A program made the translations under genes and the position numbers. DNA of 64,000 nt, taken from the NCBI GenBank assembly GCA_003586115.2, contig QVOM02000073.1, positions 62,171,512-62,235,511 of the forward strand, written 5' to 3'. Shown here piece by piece: positions 43,974 to 55,476 of this stretch (the stretch's first letter is position 1; each line of letters begins with the position of its first letter). The notes under the pieces were generated by a model. The model was not told the DNA's origin, did no database searches, and worked only from the letters and a program-made list of their open reading frames with translations. The stretch comes from Salvator merianae. Its lineage: Eukaryota > Chordata > Lepidosauria > Squamata > Teiidae.

Positions 43974-44121
43974 TTGTACATGGTGGTAAATAATTGTATT
44001 CCGTCATGATTTAACTTGTGGTCTCTAGAAGACCAAGCAGGAAAATGTGTTATATGCTCATCTGTTTATCCACATTGTGTTGCCAATGCTGAAATATCTG
44101 GACCTAGCCTTGGGGGAACCA

Positions 44122-45124
44122 AAGATCAGAGTTCATGCAGTGATGATATGGATCCCAGTCAAGCCAAGGGCAATGAATGAGGGAGTCACTTATTTTTATA
44201 CCCAGAAATCTACCCTCTGATCAGGTTGGAAACTGGACTGTTCAGGTGGGAAAAGGAAACTGGGAAACATTCAGGCTTTCCAAGTCATGTAAACAAATTT
44301 CACTAATGCAATCAGTTATTCAGTCTGAATGCCCAAGTAGTCTTGCAGCTACTCTCACCCAAGGCATGAACTCTTAACAGTTTGTCACCTTGCTTGACAA
44401 GATTAAGTAGTGGTGTAAAACCAATTTTTAACAGGAAAGACAGGCTTGTTGAAGGTTTTGAGTCAGCGGACCTAAGAAGGCAATCATGATGTGGGTACTA
44501 AACATGTTTTCTATTGTCTGAAGTAGGATTCTCATTTGAATGCAAGGTCCATTGCTGTGAATAGTCTCTGGCACCATCCAGTCCAGATCCTAGAGTTCTG
44601 AAAAGTGTATAGGCTCAATATATATAATATTAATCACTGATGCAGATGAGAGTTCTTTCACTGTAGTCAAGCTTATAGGTTTTTCAAATGGGGAAGTTAA
44701 TATGTGAGTCCCCCCAATGTTACTAACTTTGACATTTCTATTCAGTAACTTTTGACACCCATGATCTAGGTAATGCTGTTTTGGTTATACAAGGATGCTT
44801 TGTAAACCATCCTCCTCCATTTTTCAAAATATTGATAATCCCATGGTGACTATACATGTTAATCCTGTTTACACTTATATGCCTGCTGAACTTAAATCCT
44901 ACTGAACTCAGTTATGTTCTCTCTAAGAAAGCAGACATGGTTGGCTCCAGGTATTCCCTGAAGCTTAGGGAGATGAAACCAGACGGGCAAAGACTAGAGA
45001 GTCAGTGGAGAAAAATGAGAGATGAACTCGACCAAGTACAGGCTAGAGTTCATCATAGGTAATATTCCATGGCAGGATTAGTGGCAAAAAGACATTATTT
45101 CTCCTCTCACATTGCCGGAGGAGC
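44122..45124. other. Unassigned DNA
   Basis: About 1 kb with no gene or recognised repeat. Confidence 0.4.
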
Positions 45125-45540
45125 TGTTCCGAGTGGCTTGTTATTACATCCTCCCACTTTAGGGTGTTGAAAATGGTGCCCTAGTCTGGTATAGTTGAAG
45201 GCTAAGGGTAGCATACCAGACCCTGGGGATGTGCGAATGGCATGCCCCCATGGTCTGGTGTATGATGGAGGTCCCCTTTCAGCAAGCAGTGCTCCAGGAA
45301 GTGCCGCTGGAAATGGTTTCACTGCAAAACCAACCAGGCTGGAAACTCTGAAAGCCAGGAATGAAAAGTTTCCACCTTCCAAAAGCAGCAGTGAGGGCTG
45401 GAGTAGAACGGGCTATCAAATATGGACAACCCTGTCCCACTCCAGAGGCAACTCATACCAGCATGGAATGGGTTGCTTGTTCCAGGATGAGGTGTCCTAC
45501 CCTGTCCCAGAGTGCAGAAAGCCCTTGTGATGCAAAATAT
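45125..45540. mobile_element. Probable non-autonomous DNA transposon (family F), copy 1
   Basis: It aligns by eye with 48905-49350: CACTTTAGGGTGTTGAAAAT, CCCTAGTCTGGTATAG, GGTTGCTTGTTCCAGGATG and GTGCAGAAAGCCC have counterparts in the same order. The GC content is above that of the flanks. Frames on both strands (45107-45382, 45195-45530) overlap and have no domain. Exact termini were not determined. Confidence 0.55.
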
Positions 45541-45924
45541 CCTTGGTCCCGACTAGAGCTAACTAAACACAATGTGTTGTGATATCATTTAATGCAGGAA
45601 AGGCATACAGATGGAAGAAGATAAAGATTGCTGAGAGATACTGAAATACTTGAAAATGTCAAGGGAGGTTTGGTCATAGGTGTTCTGGAATCTATGGAAG
45701 AACAGAAGCAGTGCCTTTAGTGATGGCTGGTCTATTGTTTCACAGTGCAAGTGTTACATTTATATGTAAGCTCATTGGTATGTAACCTGTGCAGTTTGAA
45801 TGAGCAAAGAGGATTGTAAATGGTATCAACATCTGTCTCCCCTCGCCCCTTTGAACTCAGGTGCTGCAGGACAAAACTCTTCTCCTTACGCTTAAGAAAC
45901 TTTTTCTCTCCCAGAAGAAGAATG
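45541..45924. other. Unassigned spacer
   Basis: No gene or recognised repeat. Confidence 0.4.
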
Positions 45925-45996
45925 TACATACAGAGACATTTCATACAGAGACATTTCATACATACAGAGACATTTCATACATACAGAGACATTTCA
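45925..45996. repeat. Short tandem repeat, 19/15/19/19-bp units
   Basis: Four units of TACATACAGAGACATTTCA. The second lacks the first four bases. Confidence 0.9.
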
Positions 45997-47329
45997 AGGG
46001 TCTTAACATCTGCTGCTAAGTTCTTACTTCCTGCCAACTGTTATCTATTTAGAGAAGAAAATGGCTGCTTTCTTGTCATCCAAAAATATTTTTTCTATCT
46101 ACTTCACAAATATATGCTTTTGATGGATTTCAGATATTAAGATCAATGTAGTGGTCTGCTGTTATAAACACTGTTTTTATTTTTCCTTTTCCTTGACAAG
46201 TTAAACTCATATGTGACTATGAAGTGGTTTCCAACCATACAATGTAAGAATAATTTTTAGTACAACTGACACTTTATATACTTATAAGAAACATAATAAT
46301 GTCTCTTTTATATGACATATCTGAGGAAGGAAAAAACAAAACTCCTGCTTTCCTTAGCTGTCTAGTTAGTTTTGGGGGTTTGGAGTTAAAGGTAAATTCT
46401 TGTGAAATAACCTGTTCTCCAAAATTCACAGTTTGGAGATTCATGAAGCCATTAATATTTTTTTCCTTTCCTCACCACCAACTGAGTTTAACCTTCGTAA
46501 GTATTGGTAAAAAAAATGTATGTATGTTGTTTTACATCCTACCTGGTTTTAATCCATGAGGCCAAACCATATATCCATGATTTCTTCAGGCGTTTCTCGC
46601 TAAAGGGTATTCTAGAACTATAATATTTTACATAAGCCATTTTTTCTAACTACATTAAAAAACTACATCTAGTTTTTTATTACATCCAGTAGAGCTGATG
46701 ACGGCTTAGAATAAAAAATGGTGTCCATAATTAGATGGTCACTTTTCCAACACTGTTCCAATGGAGGGCCTGTATCTACATAATAATAAAGATCCCAGAA
46801 GCCCTCCTTGTGGCATGTGAAAGTACATTAGGCTAAAAAGGAAATATGAATTAGGCTTTTAGGGGTAGGTATAGAGGAAGAAATGGGAATAGATTCTTCG
46901 TAGCAATATAGTACATTTGCTCTTATCCTACATTAAAAATTTAATAACTTCATAAGTTTTAATGGGAGAAACTGACACAGAAAAGCCTGCACAATCATGT
47001 GACTTTCATGTACAATACTAAAAAAAAATGATTAACTTCACAGAAAGGCTTTGAAATATTTTCAAAAGTTCCTCTGAGCTTGAAGGAGACAAGAGAAACA
47101 AATTACCTGTCAAATACACTATTTTGTAATTTACTCTAAGTGGCAATGTTCACATATATTGTTGTGGTGCTTTGTATGCTTCGTGAGAGTGCAGAGGGTA
47201 CACATCCTTGCACAGATATGGCACAGTGGTTGTGCTAAAAGAGTGCATGATCCCATCCTTGTCCAGTGTATAAGTACTCCTAAGAGCACTGTAAATAGAA
47301 AGTGGATGTAAACACTCTTATAGCACTTA
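45997..47329. other. Unassigned AT-rich DNA
   Basis: No gene or recognised repeat. 47140-47325 has an alternating GC-richer texture that may be part of a DNA transposon. Confidence 0.4.
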
Positions 47330-47753
47330 GGGTGCGATCATACAGGAGTTTTTAAAGCTATCCTTTTAAGAAAAAGCATCCCATCCCCAGACTCACAAAA
47401 AAAAAAAAAAAAATTCAGAAACAGTTGTACATATATGTGGCTGAGAAACTATCTTTATTTTGCCTCACTGCAGCATGCGTTTGCTTCCAAGCTGGGCAAT
47501 ACCTACCCTGACTGTGAGTGATAGACCCTGATTGGTCACTCAATAGGAAACCCAAGCATCTTTACTTATGTAGTTTCCTGCCCAGTCAGCTTAAAAAAAG
47601 AAACACCTTCAGAGCTATGAAATCCTGAATGATGAAGAGGTGACCTTTCTGAGACTTCAAGACATGGCAAAGTGAATGCAGGGAGAAAATTTCTATCTTT
47701 TCAGACTCAAATTTATCCAGAGGGTGCCTTTATAAGTATGTCTGATCACACCC
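47330..47753. mobile_element. Non-autonomous DNA transposon (family E), TTA target duplication
   Basis: A 424-bp element with ends GGGTGCGATCATACA and TGTCTGATCACACCC, flanked by TTA at 47327-47329 and 47754-47756. The triplet duplication suggests PIF/Harbinger-type mobility. No transposase. A second copy is at 56084-56501, sharing AAAAGCATCCC, GAAACCC, TTTCCTGCCCA, TGAGACTTCAAGA and the right end. Confidence 0.8.
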
Positions 47754-48904
47754 TTATTCAGGTCTTTTGGTACTGCTGTTGCCACTGATTGTAAAATTTA
47801 CATTTTGTTGTATTCTTCAAAGAGAATTCAATGGCCTTGTTTCTTTGAACACAGAAAATGGCCCACTACTAGTGCCGTTTCCTGTGTTTGATTAAACAGT
47901 TCCAGTCAGAAACACTGAACATCATGCTGCCCCTTTAAGAATTGCACTCTTCTTAGAGGGCTGTCCAAAACCCTTGGCTGGGTTCTGCCTGAATCAGATA
48001 AAAGTGTGCCTGTTTGTGTTGTATTTTATATTATTGCATCAGTTTCAGACAACCCAAATATTAAGCTATATTCACACATAGCAAAAGAAGCAGCTCAACA
48101 GTGCTTTACAGACAGTACCATATTGTCCTCATGTTCTCATCCTATCTCTAATCCCTCCTTTTGGGACTAGAATGTTTATGGGAAGGGAGGGGCAGACTGG
48201 CACATGAATGAGCCTTGTTTGCGGAAAATGTATTCAATCACACTTATGCTTTATTTTCCTTTTAAGACTTAGGGCCTTCAAAACACCTTAGAGGAAGAGG
48301 GTTCAGATAACATAGAGGAGGAACAGGAGGATGCCTAGTTTTTGTCCTCATCTTCTCTGAGTAATACACCCGTCCCTCACAGGCAGAAGATATTTGGGCC
48401 ATAATTCCTGTAGCTTGGAGGAGAAATTGGACTTGGCATGTTCTGCTCCACTGCACTACAGCCAAAAGCTGAAAGGAAGTCAGAATCACAACCAGCTCAG
48501 GAGACAAATTGTGGAGAAGGTTGATGGAGAGAGGGCAAGGTTCCAGCTGAATACCTCACTCTGAACTTGCCAAATTGCATCAAAGACTAAAACATGGTTC
48601 AGCAAAATGAAAGTCTGGCTTCCAACCTGGAGCCTTGCTCTGCTCTCATCAATCCATGGGCTGCTGGTAACCCAGGCCACTAGGGAGGTTGTTACAGAAG
48701 GGCCTAAAGTCAGATTTGTCATTCCTGAAGCAACATAGCAGTTTTCTGGTTCAGAAACCAGTTTGGCTGCTGACCTGCAGATACAGGTTTTGATCCTTTC
48801 CTTACTGCCCCTTTCTCTGGGACAAATTTCGGAATAAGAGGCAGCAGTCCACATGTTTGTGCAGACAAGGGCAAGACTCACCCATTGCAGTCGTGTTTTG
48901 TCTG
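47754..48904. other. Unassigned DNA
   Basis: About 1.15 kb. The 131-codon minus frame at 48486-48881 has no recognisable domain. Confidence 0.4.
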
Positions 48905-49350
48905 CACTGGATTAAATGTAGGCTGGACTAGGGCACTCAAAATGACACCCTAGCCTAGTATAGGTAGAGACCTCTTTAAAGAGGTCTATAACTGGCATAG
49001 TGCCAAGATACTGGATCACAGAGGCATGCAGACTGCACACCCACATCATTTGGTATGCTGTGGTGGACCCTTTAGGTGGTTCTCCAAGAAGCACTGGAGA
49101 AAAGGGTCCTCTCAGAAACTGCAATGGTCAGGAATGAACATTTCTGGCCTTCAAAGCCTCTGTGTCACCTCTGAGGGCTCTTTTGAGGCAGTGGTGATGG
49201 TGGCTGGCATGGAACAGGCTGCCTGAGCACAGACAGTCCTATTCCACACTAGCAGCAACCTATCCCAGGTTGGGACAGGTTGCTTGTTCCAGGATGTGAT
49301 GCCCCTCTGATCCCAGAACAACAGACTTGAATGTGGAAAGGCCCCTTTTC
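48905..49350. mobile_element. Probable non-autonomous DNA transposon (family F), copy 2
   Basis: Counterpart of 45125-45540: GGGCACTCAAAATGACACCC, TAGCCTAGTATAGG, CAGGTTGCTTGTTCCAGGAT and TGTGGAAAGGCCCC. Contains a small perfect hairpin AGACCTCTTT-AAAGAGGTCT at 48968-48987. Ends not fully defined. Confidence 0.5.
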
Positions 49351-51104
49351 TTTTAGCTTCACATGATTTACATTGCCTGAAAATCATACATATATGTAAG
49401 GCTGTGTATTCAGACTTTACTTCACCATTCTTGTCTGGTTTGAGAAGCTAAGCAGAATCACACCTAATCAGCACTTAGGTAAGAGCCTGCCTTGAAATAC
49501 TAGGCTAGACTAGGAAGTCTACAGCAGCACCCTACAATGGGGGACTGCAGCAGGTTACTGGGGAGGGCGGTGATGCTCCACCAGAAGCAAGGTGTGCAAT
49601 GTCTGCATGCCACAGGCCTCACCCCCTTGTTCTCATAGAAGATGCAGCACAAGAGGGGGATTCCATCATGCTTGATATGGCCCCTGAAGTCAACCTTTTT
49701 AGGCATGAAGAAAAAGATGTTTGGGTGCAGTGTGGGCTAGGTAAGTTGCCCATGTGGCTGCCATGTGGTGGCAGTGGCAGTGGTGGCAGGAGTACCCGGG
49801 GCAGGTAGTGCCATCAGGATCCTTTTGCCTGCTTTGTAAGCACTATGCCTCTGAGGGCATTTACCAAGGGTCATCAGAGGAGGACTATATGACCAGGGGC
49901 TCTGCTGGCATGTAGACACCTTGCCCCTCAAGCCTCTTCAGGACTCTTTCTGTTACCTGTGTGTGGATGAAGTCTAAAGGCAATGGCATATTTTAATACA
50001 GTTGCCAGGAAAACTGCATGGAGTAACCAGCAGTAGCACCTTTACCTTATATTAAGGAAGGAGGGAGGGTATAGATTTTCATGATGCAAGCGCTGTGCTC
50101 ACTTGTCATTTTCCATGCACAGGCATTAGCAAAACCATCACACTGTTTGAAAATAATTGCTAGTCTTTGCTTAACCTAATAGATTTGTTTAAAACTTTGC
50201 CAAGAAAAAAAATGCTTTTGATTATCCTTGTGTTAATAGTTTCAGCAACTCCCATTGCAACAGTACTCTGGCTGCATACAAAGGAAGTGTGACATTCTTA
50301 TGTTAATGCAATGACTTTTCAGATTCCAGCTCTTTTGCACAAGGGAGGCCCAAGAAATCAGAAACAGGCACAGCGCTGCTCCTGAAGAAAAATGCCTGTT
50401 AAGCAAGTGTCCTCGCCATGCACACGTGTTCACTTCTCAGCACCCACTTTCTCTCTTCCTGGCTCCAGAACCTAACAGAGGGATCCATGACATTGTCGAC
50501 AGAAAAATCAAAATGCTGCAAGAGACTTTTGACTTTACTTTTCCGCACCCAGTTCCCTTTGAGTTTAATGCAGGCACCAGACTGTGGTAGCAATAGGGAA
50601 ATCAGCATTCATGTTCTGCTCCCCAACAGCCACCCTTTGTGCATATTATAAATGCTGTTTAATAATCATGGAGATTAACCAAATGGAATAGAAAGGTCAA
50701 ATACTAAAAAACAATTAAATGAGCAATCCTATTGACTAGAAAAAAATCAATCAAGAATGAAATGTGGTTTTCCGCTCCCATTACCCTCAAGCTCATCTGA
50801 ATTTTTATCTCTGATGAGTTGAAAAGATACTATTTTTTACTACTTGGGGGAAAAAGGAAAGAAAATTTAATATAATTCCAAAAGTTGAGTATTATAGTTG
50901 TTCTTAGCAGACTTTCACAGGATTTTTCCCCCCTCTAAATTCTGATTCAGAGTAACACGTGTATTCACATTCTGTAGCAGACCTGTATACTTCTATCAGT
51001 TGTTATAACTTGAACAATATGTAACAGAGTAAAATAGGTTGTCAGGGAGGGCTAGGTCTCTGACTTGTGATCTCCTCTACTCACATTTTGCTCCCCAGTG
51101 GGTC
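49351..51104. other. Unassigned DNA
   Basis: About 1.75 kb. GC-richer at 49500-49930 with GTGGCAGTGGCAGTGGTGGC near 49767. No domain in any frame. The remainder is AT-rich. Confidence 0.4.
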
Positions 51105-51251
51105 AAAGGGCCTGTTTGCACTTGTAACTAACAAGCATCAAGGATGCTTGCTAGACAAGTGCATTCGCACGAGAGGATGGCTGTAGCGAACTGGCAGCGG
51201 ACTTCATCCTCTGCTGATCCTTACTAGAGCCCTGACAAGAAAAAAGCTGTC

Positions 51252-51296
51252 CGAATCCTCACCTGAAGCTCAAAGTGAGCTTCAGGTGAGGATTCG
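51252..51296. repeat. Perfect 21-bp inverted repeat with 3-nt loop
   Basis: The left arm is 51252-51272 and the right arm 51276-51296. They are exact complements around the loop AAG. Transcribed RNA would form a 21-bp stem. Lies within the family A transposon. Confidence 0.95.
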
Positions 51297-51350
51297 TTTG
51301 GACTTACCTACTAGTCCACGGCGGTGGCCATCTTCTGGGTGATCAGCCCG

Positions 51351-51396
51351 CCCATCATGCATTGCGTGATCATGTGATCACGCAATGTATGATGGG
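51351..51396. repeat. 22-bp inverted repeat with 2-nt loop, one mismatch
   Basis: Arms 51351-51372 and 51375-51396 pair except at one position (GCATGATGGG expected, GTATGATGGG seen). Confidence 0.93.
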
Positions 51397-51825
51397 CAAT
51401 GGAGTCTACCCCTTTGCGCGGGCCCGAATGGGCCAGTACGAGGCCCCAGTCGAGCCCACGCTGCCGTGATCGGGCCAGGGACACTGGACGAGACCGCGAT
51501 GTGCCCCATCTGGCATTCCGGTGCCCAATCGCTGGCACGAATAGCAGTCACCGCGGCAGCGGCCTACAAAGTGTCAAGCCGCTGCCATGGTGACTGGGAG
51601 GCCCACGTGGCGTGCCGTGATGATGTCATCACCGTGCGGGCCTCCTGGTCACCATGGCGAGCATCAGGGATGGATAATGGCATTCGCACTGGTGAACGCC
51701 ATTATCCAGCTTTGGGTCTGTTTTCAGGCCCCATAGTGCAGATGGTGTCTGCACGATGGGGTCTGTTCCATGCTAGAATGGGCTAATTACCCCATTCTAT
51801 CGTGGAAAATGCGAACAGGCCCAAA

Positions 51826-52360
51826 GTGAAGTTCGTGGAGATCACAGTGAGGTTCTTAATCAGAACCTTGATCTTAAAGATAAATATTCCTTTTAAACCA
51901 GAATTTTTCTTACTGGAGATAATAGAAAACAAGTTTGAGAGTGTTAATGTGTTCTTGCAAAATATTGTAACTGTAGCTAAAATTGTATTTGCACAGAAAT
52001 GGAAAGGGGACAAAACACCAATGGTGGACAATTGGTTGGTCAAAATGATGGACCTTGCTGAGATGGACAAATTGACCAATTTTTTGAGAAATAAAACAAT
52101 TGATAGGTTTTACAGAAACTGGAAACCCTTTATTGACTTTCTGCAAGAATTGGAAAGCAGACTTGTGATTGCTGGATTTGAAGAATGACGAGGAAAGATG
52201 ACAATCGATGGGAAAGAAAGAATGGAAAGTGATTAGGAGGGGCGAGAAATATGAACTATAGAAGAAACTATGAAAGAAGGAGGAAGTCAACAACAAAACA
52301 TTAGTGTACAAACGTTTGAGTATAATGCAATTTTATATGTTTTAAAATAATAATAAAAAA
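51826..52360 (+). mobile_element. L1 LINE 3' end
   Basis: Encodes the extreme C-terminus of L1 ORF2: NIVTVAKIVFAQKWKGDKTP, MVDNWLVKMMDLAEMDKLTN and FYRNWKPFIDFLQELES, matching the 'VTxARxVxAxxWKxxxxPxxxEW...MDKLT...W.PFxDFL' region of vertebrate L1. The 3' end is A-rich (AAAATAATAATAAAAAA at 52345-52361). The ATG-initiated frame starts at 51802 inside the neighbouring DNA transposon, so its first codons are not L1. The L1 homology starts right at the transposon boundary. Confidence 0.8.
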
Positions 52361-52681
52361 GAGCCTTATTCTTCCCACACAGCCCTGGCCCATGGGCTAT
52401 TGCTTAGTGAGGACTCCTCTGTTTCCTTGAAGCAAAGGGCAAATCAGAAGCACTGATAGGGATAGGTTAGGGCTTTGTGCCACCAAAGAGCTTCTTCTGG
52501 CCTGCCCAGTTGTTTTCCTTCCCACTGTCAACTTAAAAAGTATGAGATAACTGAGAGCTGCATTTGAATCAAAAAGCTAAACCAAATAGGGTAGATGCTA
52601 TTAAACAGGATCACAGTTTTGGTAATAACCTTCTCTCAAAGGGGCTTCTGCATAAATGGATACTTTTATAAGCCAGTTCCA
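52361..52681. other. Unassigned spacer
   Basis: No gene or recognised repeat. Confidence 0.4.
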
Positions 52682-53045
52682 GGGATTTATTTATTTGCAT
52701 TTTTATCCCACCCTATACCCAAACGTTTCAGGGCAGGTTAGAACAATAAAAAAGAGAATGCAAAATGCATGCACTAAAAACAGTAGCAGTGCCTGAAAGT
52801 ATGGAGGGGAAGCTCCTTAGCCAACAGCAAGGGTAAGCAGGTGCATCTTCACTGCTCTCCTAAAGATGTAAAGGAGTTCTAGAAGACAGGGCCACCGAGG
52901 CAAATTGCATTCTTAAGCAGCATGCAAGAATGGCCCAATAAAGCAGTCTCAGGAGTAGAGCAGCATTGGCTTCAAGATTTTGGAGGTCTTCAGGAACAGC
53001 ACCTTAACCCCAAAGAGCTACAGGTTGAAGTGTTGCTGAATATTC
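52682..53045 (-). mobile_element. L2 LINE 3' fragment
   Basis: Starts with the L2 tail (TTTTTATCCCACCCTATACC, GTTTCAGGGCAGGTTAGAAC) and continues into degenerate C-terminal coding (CTTCACTGCTCTCCTAAAGA; compare 24628-24650). Decayed. Confidence 0.7.
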
Positions 53046-54039
53046 TTGGATACCCACCCCAAGTGACATCACTATTAGAGTATTAGGTATATATAGAGGT
53101 CTTGAGGACTGGACAATGCACAGTCCTTCCGATTGTCTCTTGAGCTGCCCCGCTACAGAATACAGCGCTTCTCAACAGATGAAGTTTGGGAGGAAAGGAA
53201 GTGTTAAACCTCCCCCTGCCAGTAGCAACGTGAAATCCAAGCCAGGGCTCCTTGATCTTTCATAGATGCATAGAAGGAGAATTTTCATAGATGCAGGCAA
53301 CACCTACTGAAATCCTCATTGCGACGCAAGTATGGCCATGTCTCCACTTACATGGCTGGGCACCTGGAGGATGGGTGACGGGTGTTTTGTCTCCATGTTT
53401 GGCAGCATGACATGTCCACCAGAAAGTGTGATGCCTGCCTGACATGCCCAGGAGTGATGGTGCAAAATTGCACTATCTGAAGCAGCAGCTTTGCCAGGCA
53501 CCTGCGTGCACCAAAATGGAGATCAGGAAGTGCCTGATGGCACGGCAGGGTGGGCACTTCCATGGAGGCACCTGCCCTAAGGCATTTCTCACCGCAACAT
53601 TCGACACAAAGCTTACAACAGGTCTAGGGACCCTGACTACTTTCCTGGCATTTTATTTCTCAGAAACCTTCCTTTTGTTCTCACCTCTCTCAATATTCCT
53701 ATTTTCTACTCGTTTTATAGAGAGAATGTACGATATAAAAACCAATTTAGCATTATTTACTGTAATGCCTCATTATATAAGCAACAACTGTAAGGGATTT
53801 TCCTTGTAAGAGAGATGCTTTAATATAAGAGCAATGGGATTAGAGGGCAGGAGTAAATAATTTGGTTTAGTTGCAGATTCCCTTTATTTGAGCAAGTATT
53901 TCTGTCAATAAAGAAATTACCAGGTTTTACTCTGTACAGATGATCAAATGATAGTGCCTCTGGACAGTTGTATCATTTTAACAAGAGATGTGCACATAGA
54001 TAATTTTGTGAAGACAGGAGCAAAATTCTGTTAGGACAG
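53046..54039. other. Unassigned DNA
   Basis: About 1 kb. 53270-53600 is GC-richer and opens overlapping frames on both strands without domains, probably a DNA-transposon remnant. 53700-54039 is AT-rich. Confidence 0.4.
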
Positions 54040-55470
54040 CAGGCTCCTATTTTTGATCAAGGTATTGGAGAGAGTGGTGGCTGCCCAGCTGCAGGCATGC
54101 TTGGAGGAAACAGATTATCTTTATCCATTTCAGTCTGGCTTCAGGCAGGGTATGGTACTAAGATTGCCTTGGCCACCCTGATGGATGACCTCTATTGGGA
54201 AAGGGATAGGGGCAATGCAACCCTGTTAATTCTTCTTAACCTCTCAGTGACTTTTGATACCATCAATCATGGTATCCTAGTGGAGTAACGTCAGGGATGG
54301 AGAACTGGAGACACTATTCTACAGTGGCTTTCTTCCTATCTTCAAGTTGGCTCTAAAAAGTAGCATTAGGGAAAATTTGTTTGGTCCCTTGGGAGTGCTC
54401 ATGTGGAGTTCTTCAGGGATTGGTTCTGTTTAACATCCATACGAAGCTACTTGGTGAGGACATCAGGAGGTTTGGAGCAGGGTGCCACCAGTATGTGGAT
54501 GACACCCAGTTATATCTCTCTGCTTCTTCTGAATCAGGTGAGGCTATTGAGGTACTTGATCACTGCCTGGGGGCAGTAATGGGCTGGATGTGGAACAATA
54601 AATGGAATCCAGGCAAGAAAGAGGAACTGTATGTCATGTGGTCTTGAGTCCAGGAAGTTTGATAGCACCCAATTCTTGATGGGTTTTTTTCGCATAAAAG
54701 AAATTGTGTGTGATCTGGGACTCCTTCTGGATACACTGTTATTTCTTGAGCCTTAGGTGGCAGCAGCAGCCAGGAGTGCTTACCTCCATCTCCAACTGAT
54801 TCACCAGCTTCAGCCTTTCCTGGATTGAGACAACTTTGCAGCAATGATCCATGCTCTAGTAACCTCCAGGCTAGACTATTGTAATGTGCTCTACAGTACA
54901 GAAGCTGGAAGCAGTGCAGAATGCAGCAGCACAACTGCTGATGAGAGGTTTTTTTCTGGTCAGACACGCATCATACCAATGTTGAAAGAACGGCACTAGT
55001 TACCAATTTGTTACCAAGCCCATCTCAAGGTGCTGATATTGGTTTATAAAACCCTAAATGGCTTGGCCCTGGATATCTGAAGGAACACCTTTTTCCATAT
55101 AGACCTGCCCGTGCTTTGAGATCACAAAATGAAGGCTTTCTTGTGTTTCCACTATCCTCAGAGATGCGGGCACATGAGAAGTCTTTCTCTGTAGTGGCCC
55201 CCTAACTTTGCAATAGCCTCCCAGGGAAGGTACACTAAGGCACCAACTTTATATGTTTTCTGACACTTGTTTAAAACCTACCTCTTCACCTGGACTTTTG
55301 ATTCCTAGTTCCTCTGAATGTAGCCCTGCCAGGGAGGGAGGCAGGGAGGGAGATTGTGAGGAAGATTGGATGGCTTATATTTTTAGTTTTAATCATTGTT
55401 TTAGCCATTGATTTTCATATGTTGTGATCCACACTGGAACTCCAAGTGAAGGGTGGGATACGATGTCATA
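54040..55470 (+). mobile_element. L2 LINE, reverse transcriptase to 3' end, decayed
   Basis: The plus strand reads, with frameshifts: VVAAQLQACLEETDYLYPFQ, FRQG, LMDDLYWERDRGNATLLILL, DTINHGILVE, then after a break LFNIHTKLLGEDIRRFGAGC and HQYVDDTQLYLSASSESGE (YVDD in place of YADD, near 54490-54507), RLDYCNVLY and a C-terminal region to about 55290. The tail reads TATGTTGTGATCCACACTGG then AAGGGTGGGATAC. Open pieces are 54097-54288 and 54381-54647. Related to the copies at 14060 and 24447. Confidence 0.8.
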
Positions 55471-55476
55471 AACAAA

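Larger units (their letters stand above)
39403..44109 (-). mobile_element. Vingi/Ingi-like LINE (I-group), interrupted by CR1
   Basis: A non-LTR retrotransposon on the minus strand bounded by exact 12-bp direct repeats. From the 5' side it encodes the end of an apurinic-type endonuclease (GGKKPNFIYPFTYHS then NSSSVIDYIC near 43890-43985). A linker follows (GWFNQECLALRKKL), then reverse transcriptase (LKNNKAPGQDLLPSELYKN, VFKKGGRRDSKNYRPISL, FIDLSMAFDSINRELLW, GVKQGCILAPILFNLYVNDL, LLYADDLVLMS) and a C-terminal domain (LTYGAENWGYTNTEILEQAQ). The layout and motifs fit the Ingi/Vingi branch known in lizards, but the exact clade is an inference. It is 5'-truncated and broken by frameshifts. A CR1 inserted at about 41581-43200, so about 3.1 kb belongs to this element. 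Confidence 0.7.
51108..51822. mobile_element. Non-autonomous DNA transposon (family A), AAA target duplication, with strong hairpins
   Basis: A 715-bp element from GGGCCTGTTTGCACTT to AATGCGAACAGGCCC, flanked by AAA on both sides (51105-51107, 51823-51825). It contains two large palindromes, at 51252-51296 and 51351-51396. The right half is GC- and CpG-rich and opens frames on both strands (for example 51385-51786) that lack any domain. No transposase. Confidence 0.8.

Noticed and set aside
45925..45996. CRISPR-like repeats
   Set aside because: The units are contiguous, without unique spacers, in vertebrate DNA.
48486..48881. 131-codon minus-strand frame as a gene
   Set aside because: No domain and no context. 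The composition is like neighbouring unassigned DNA.
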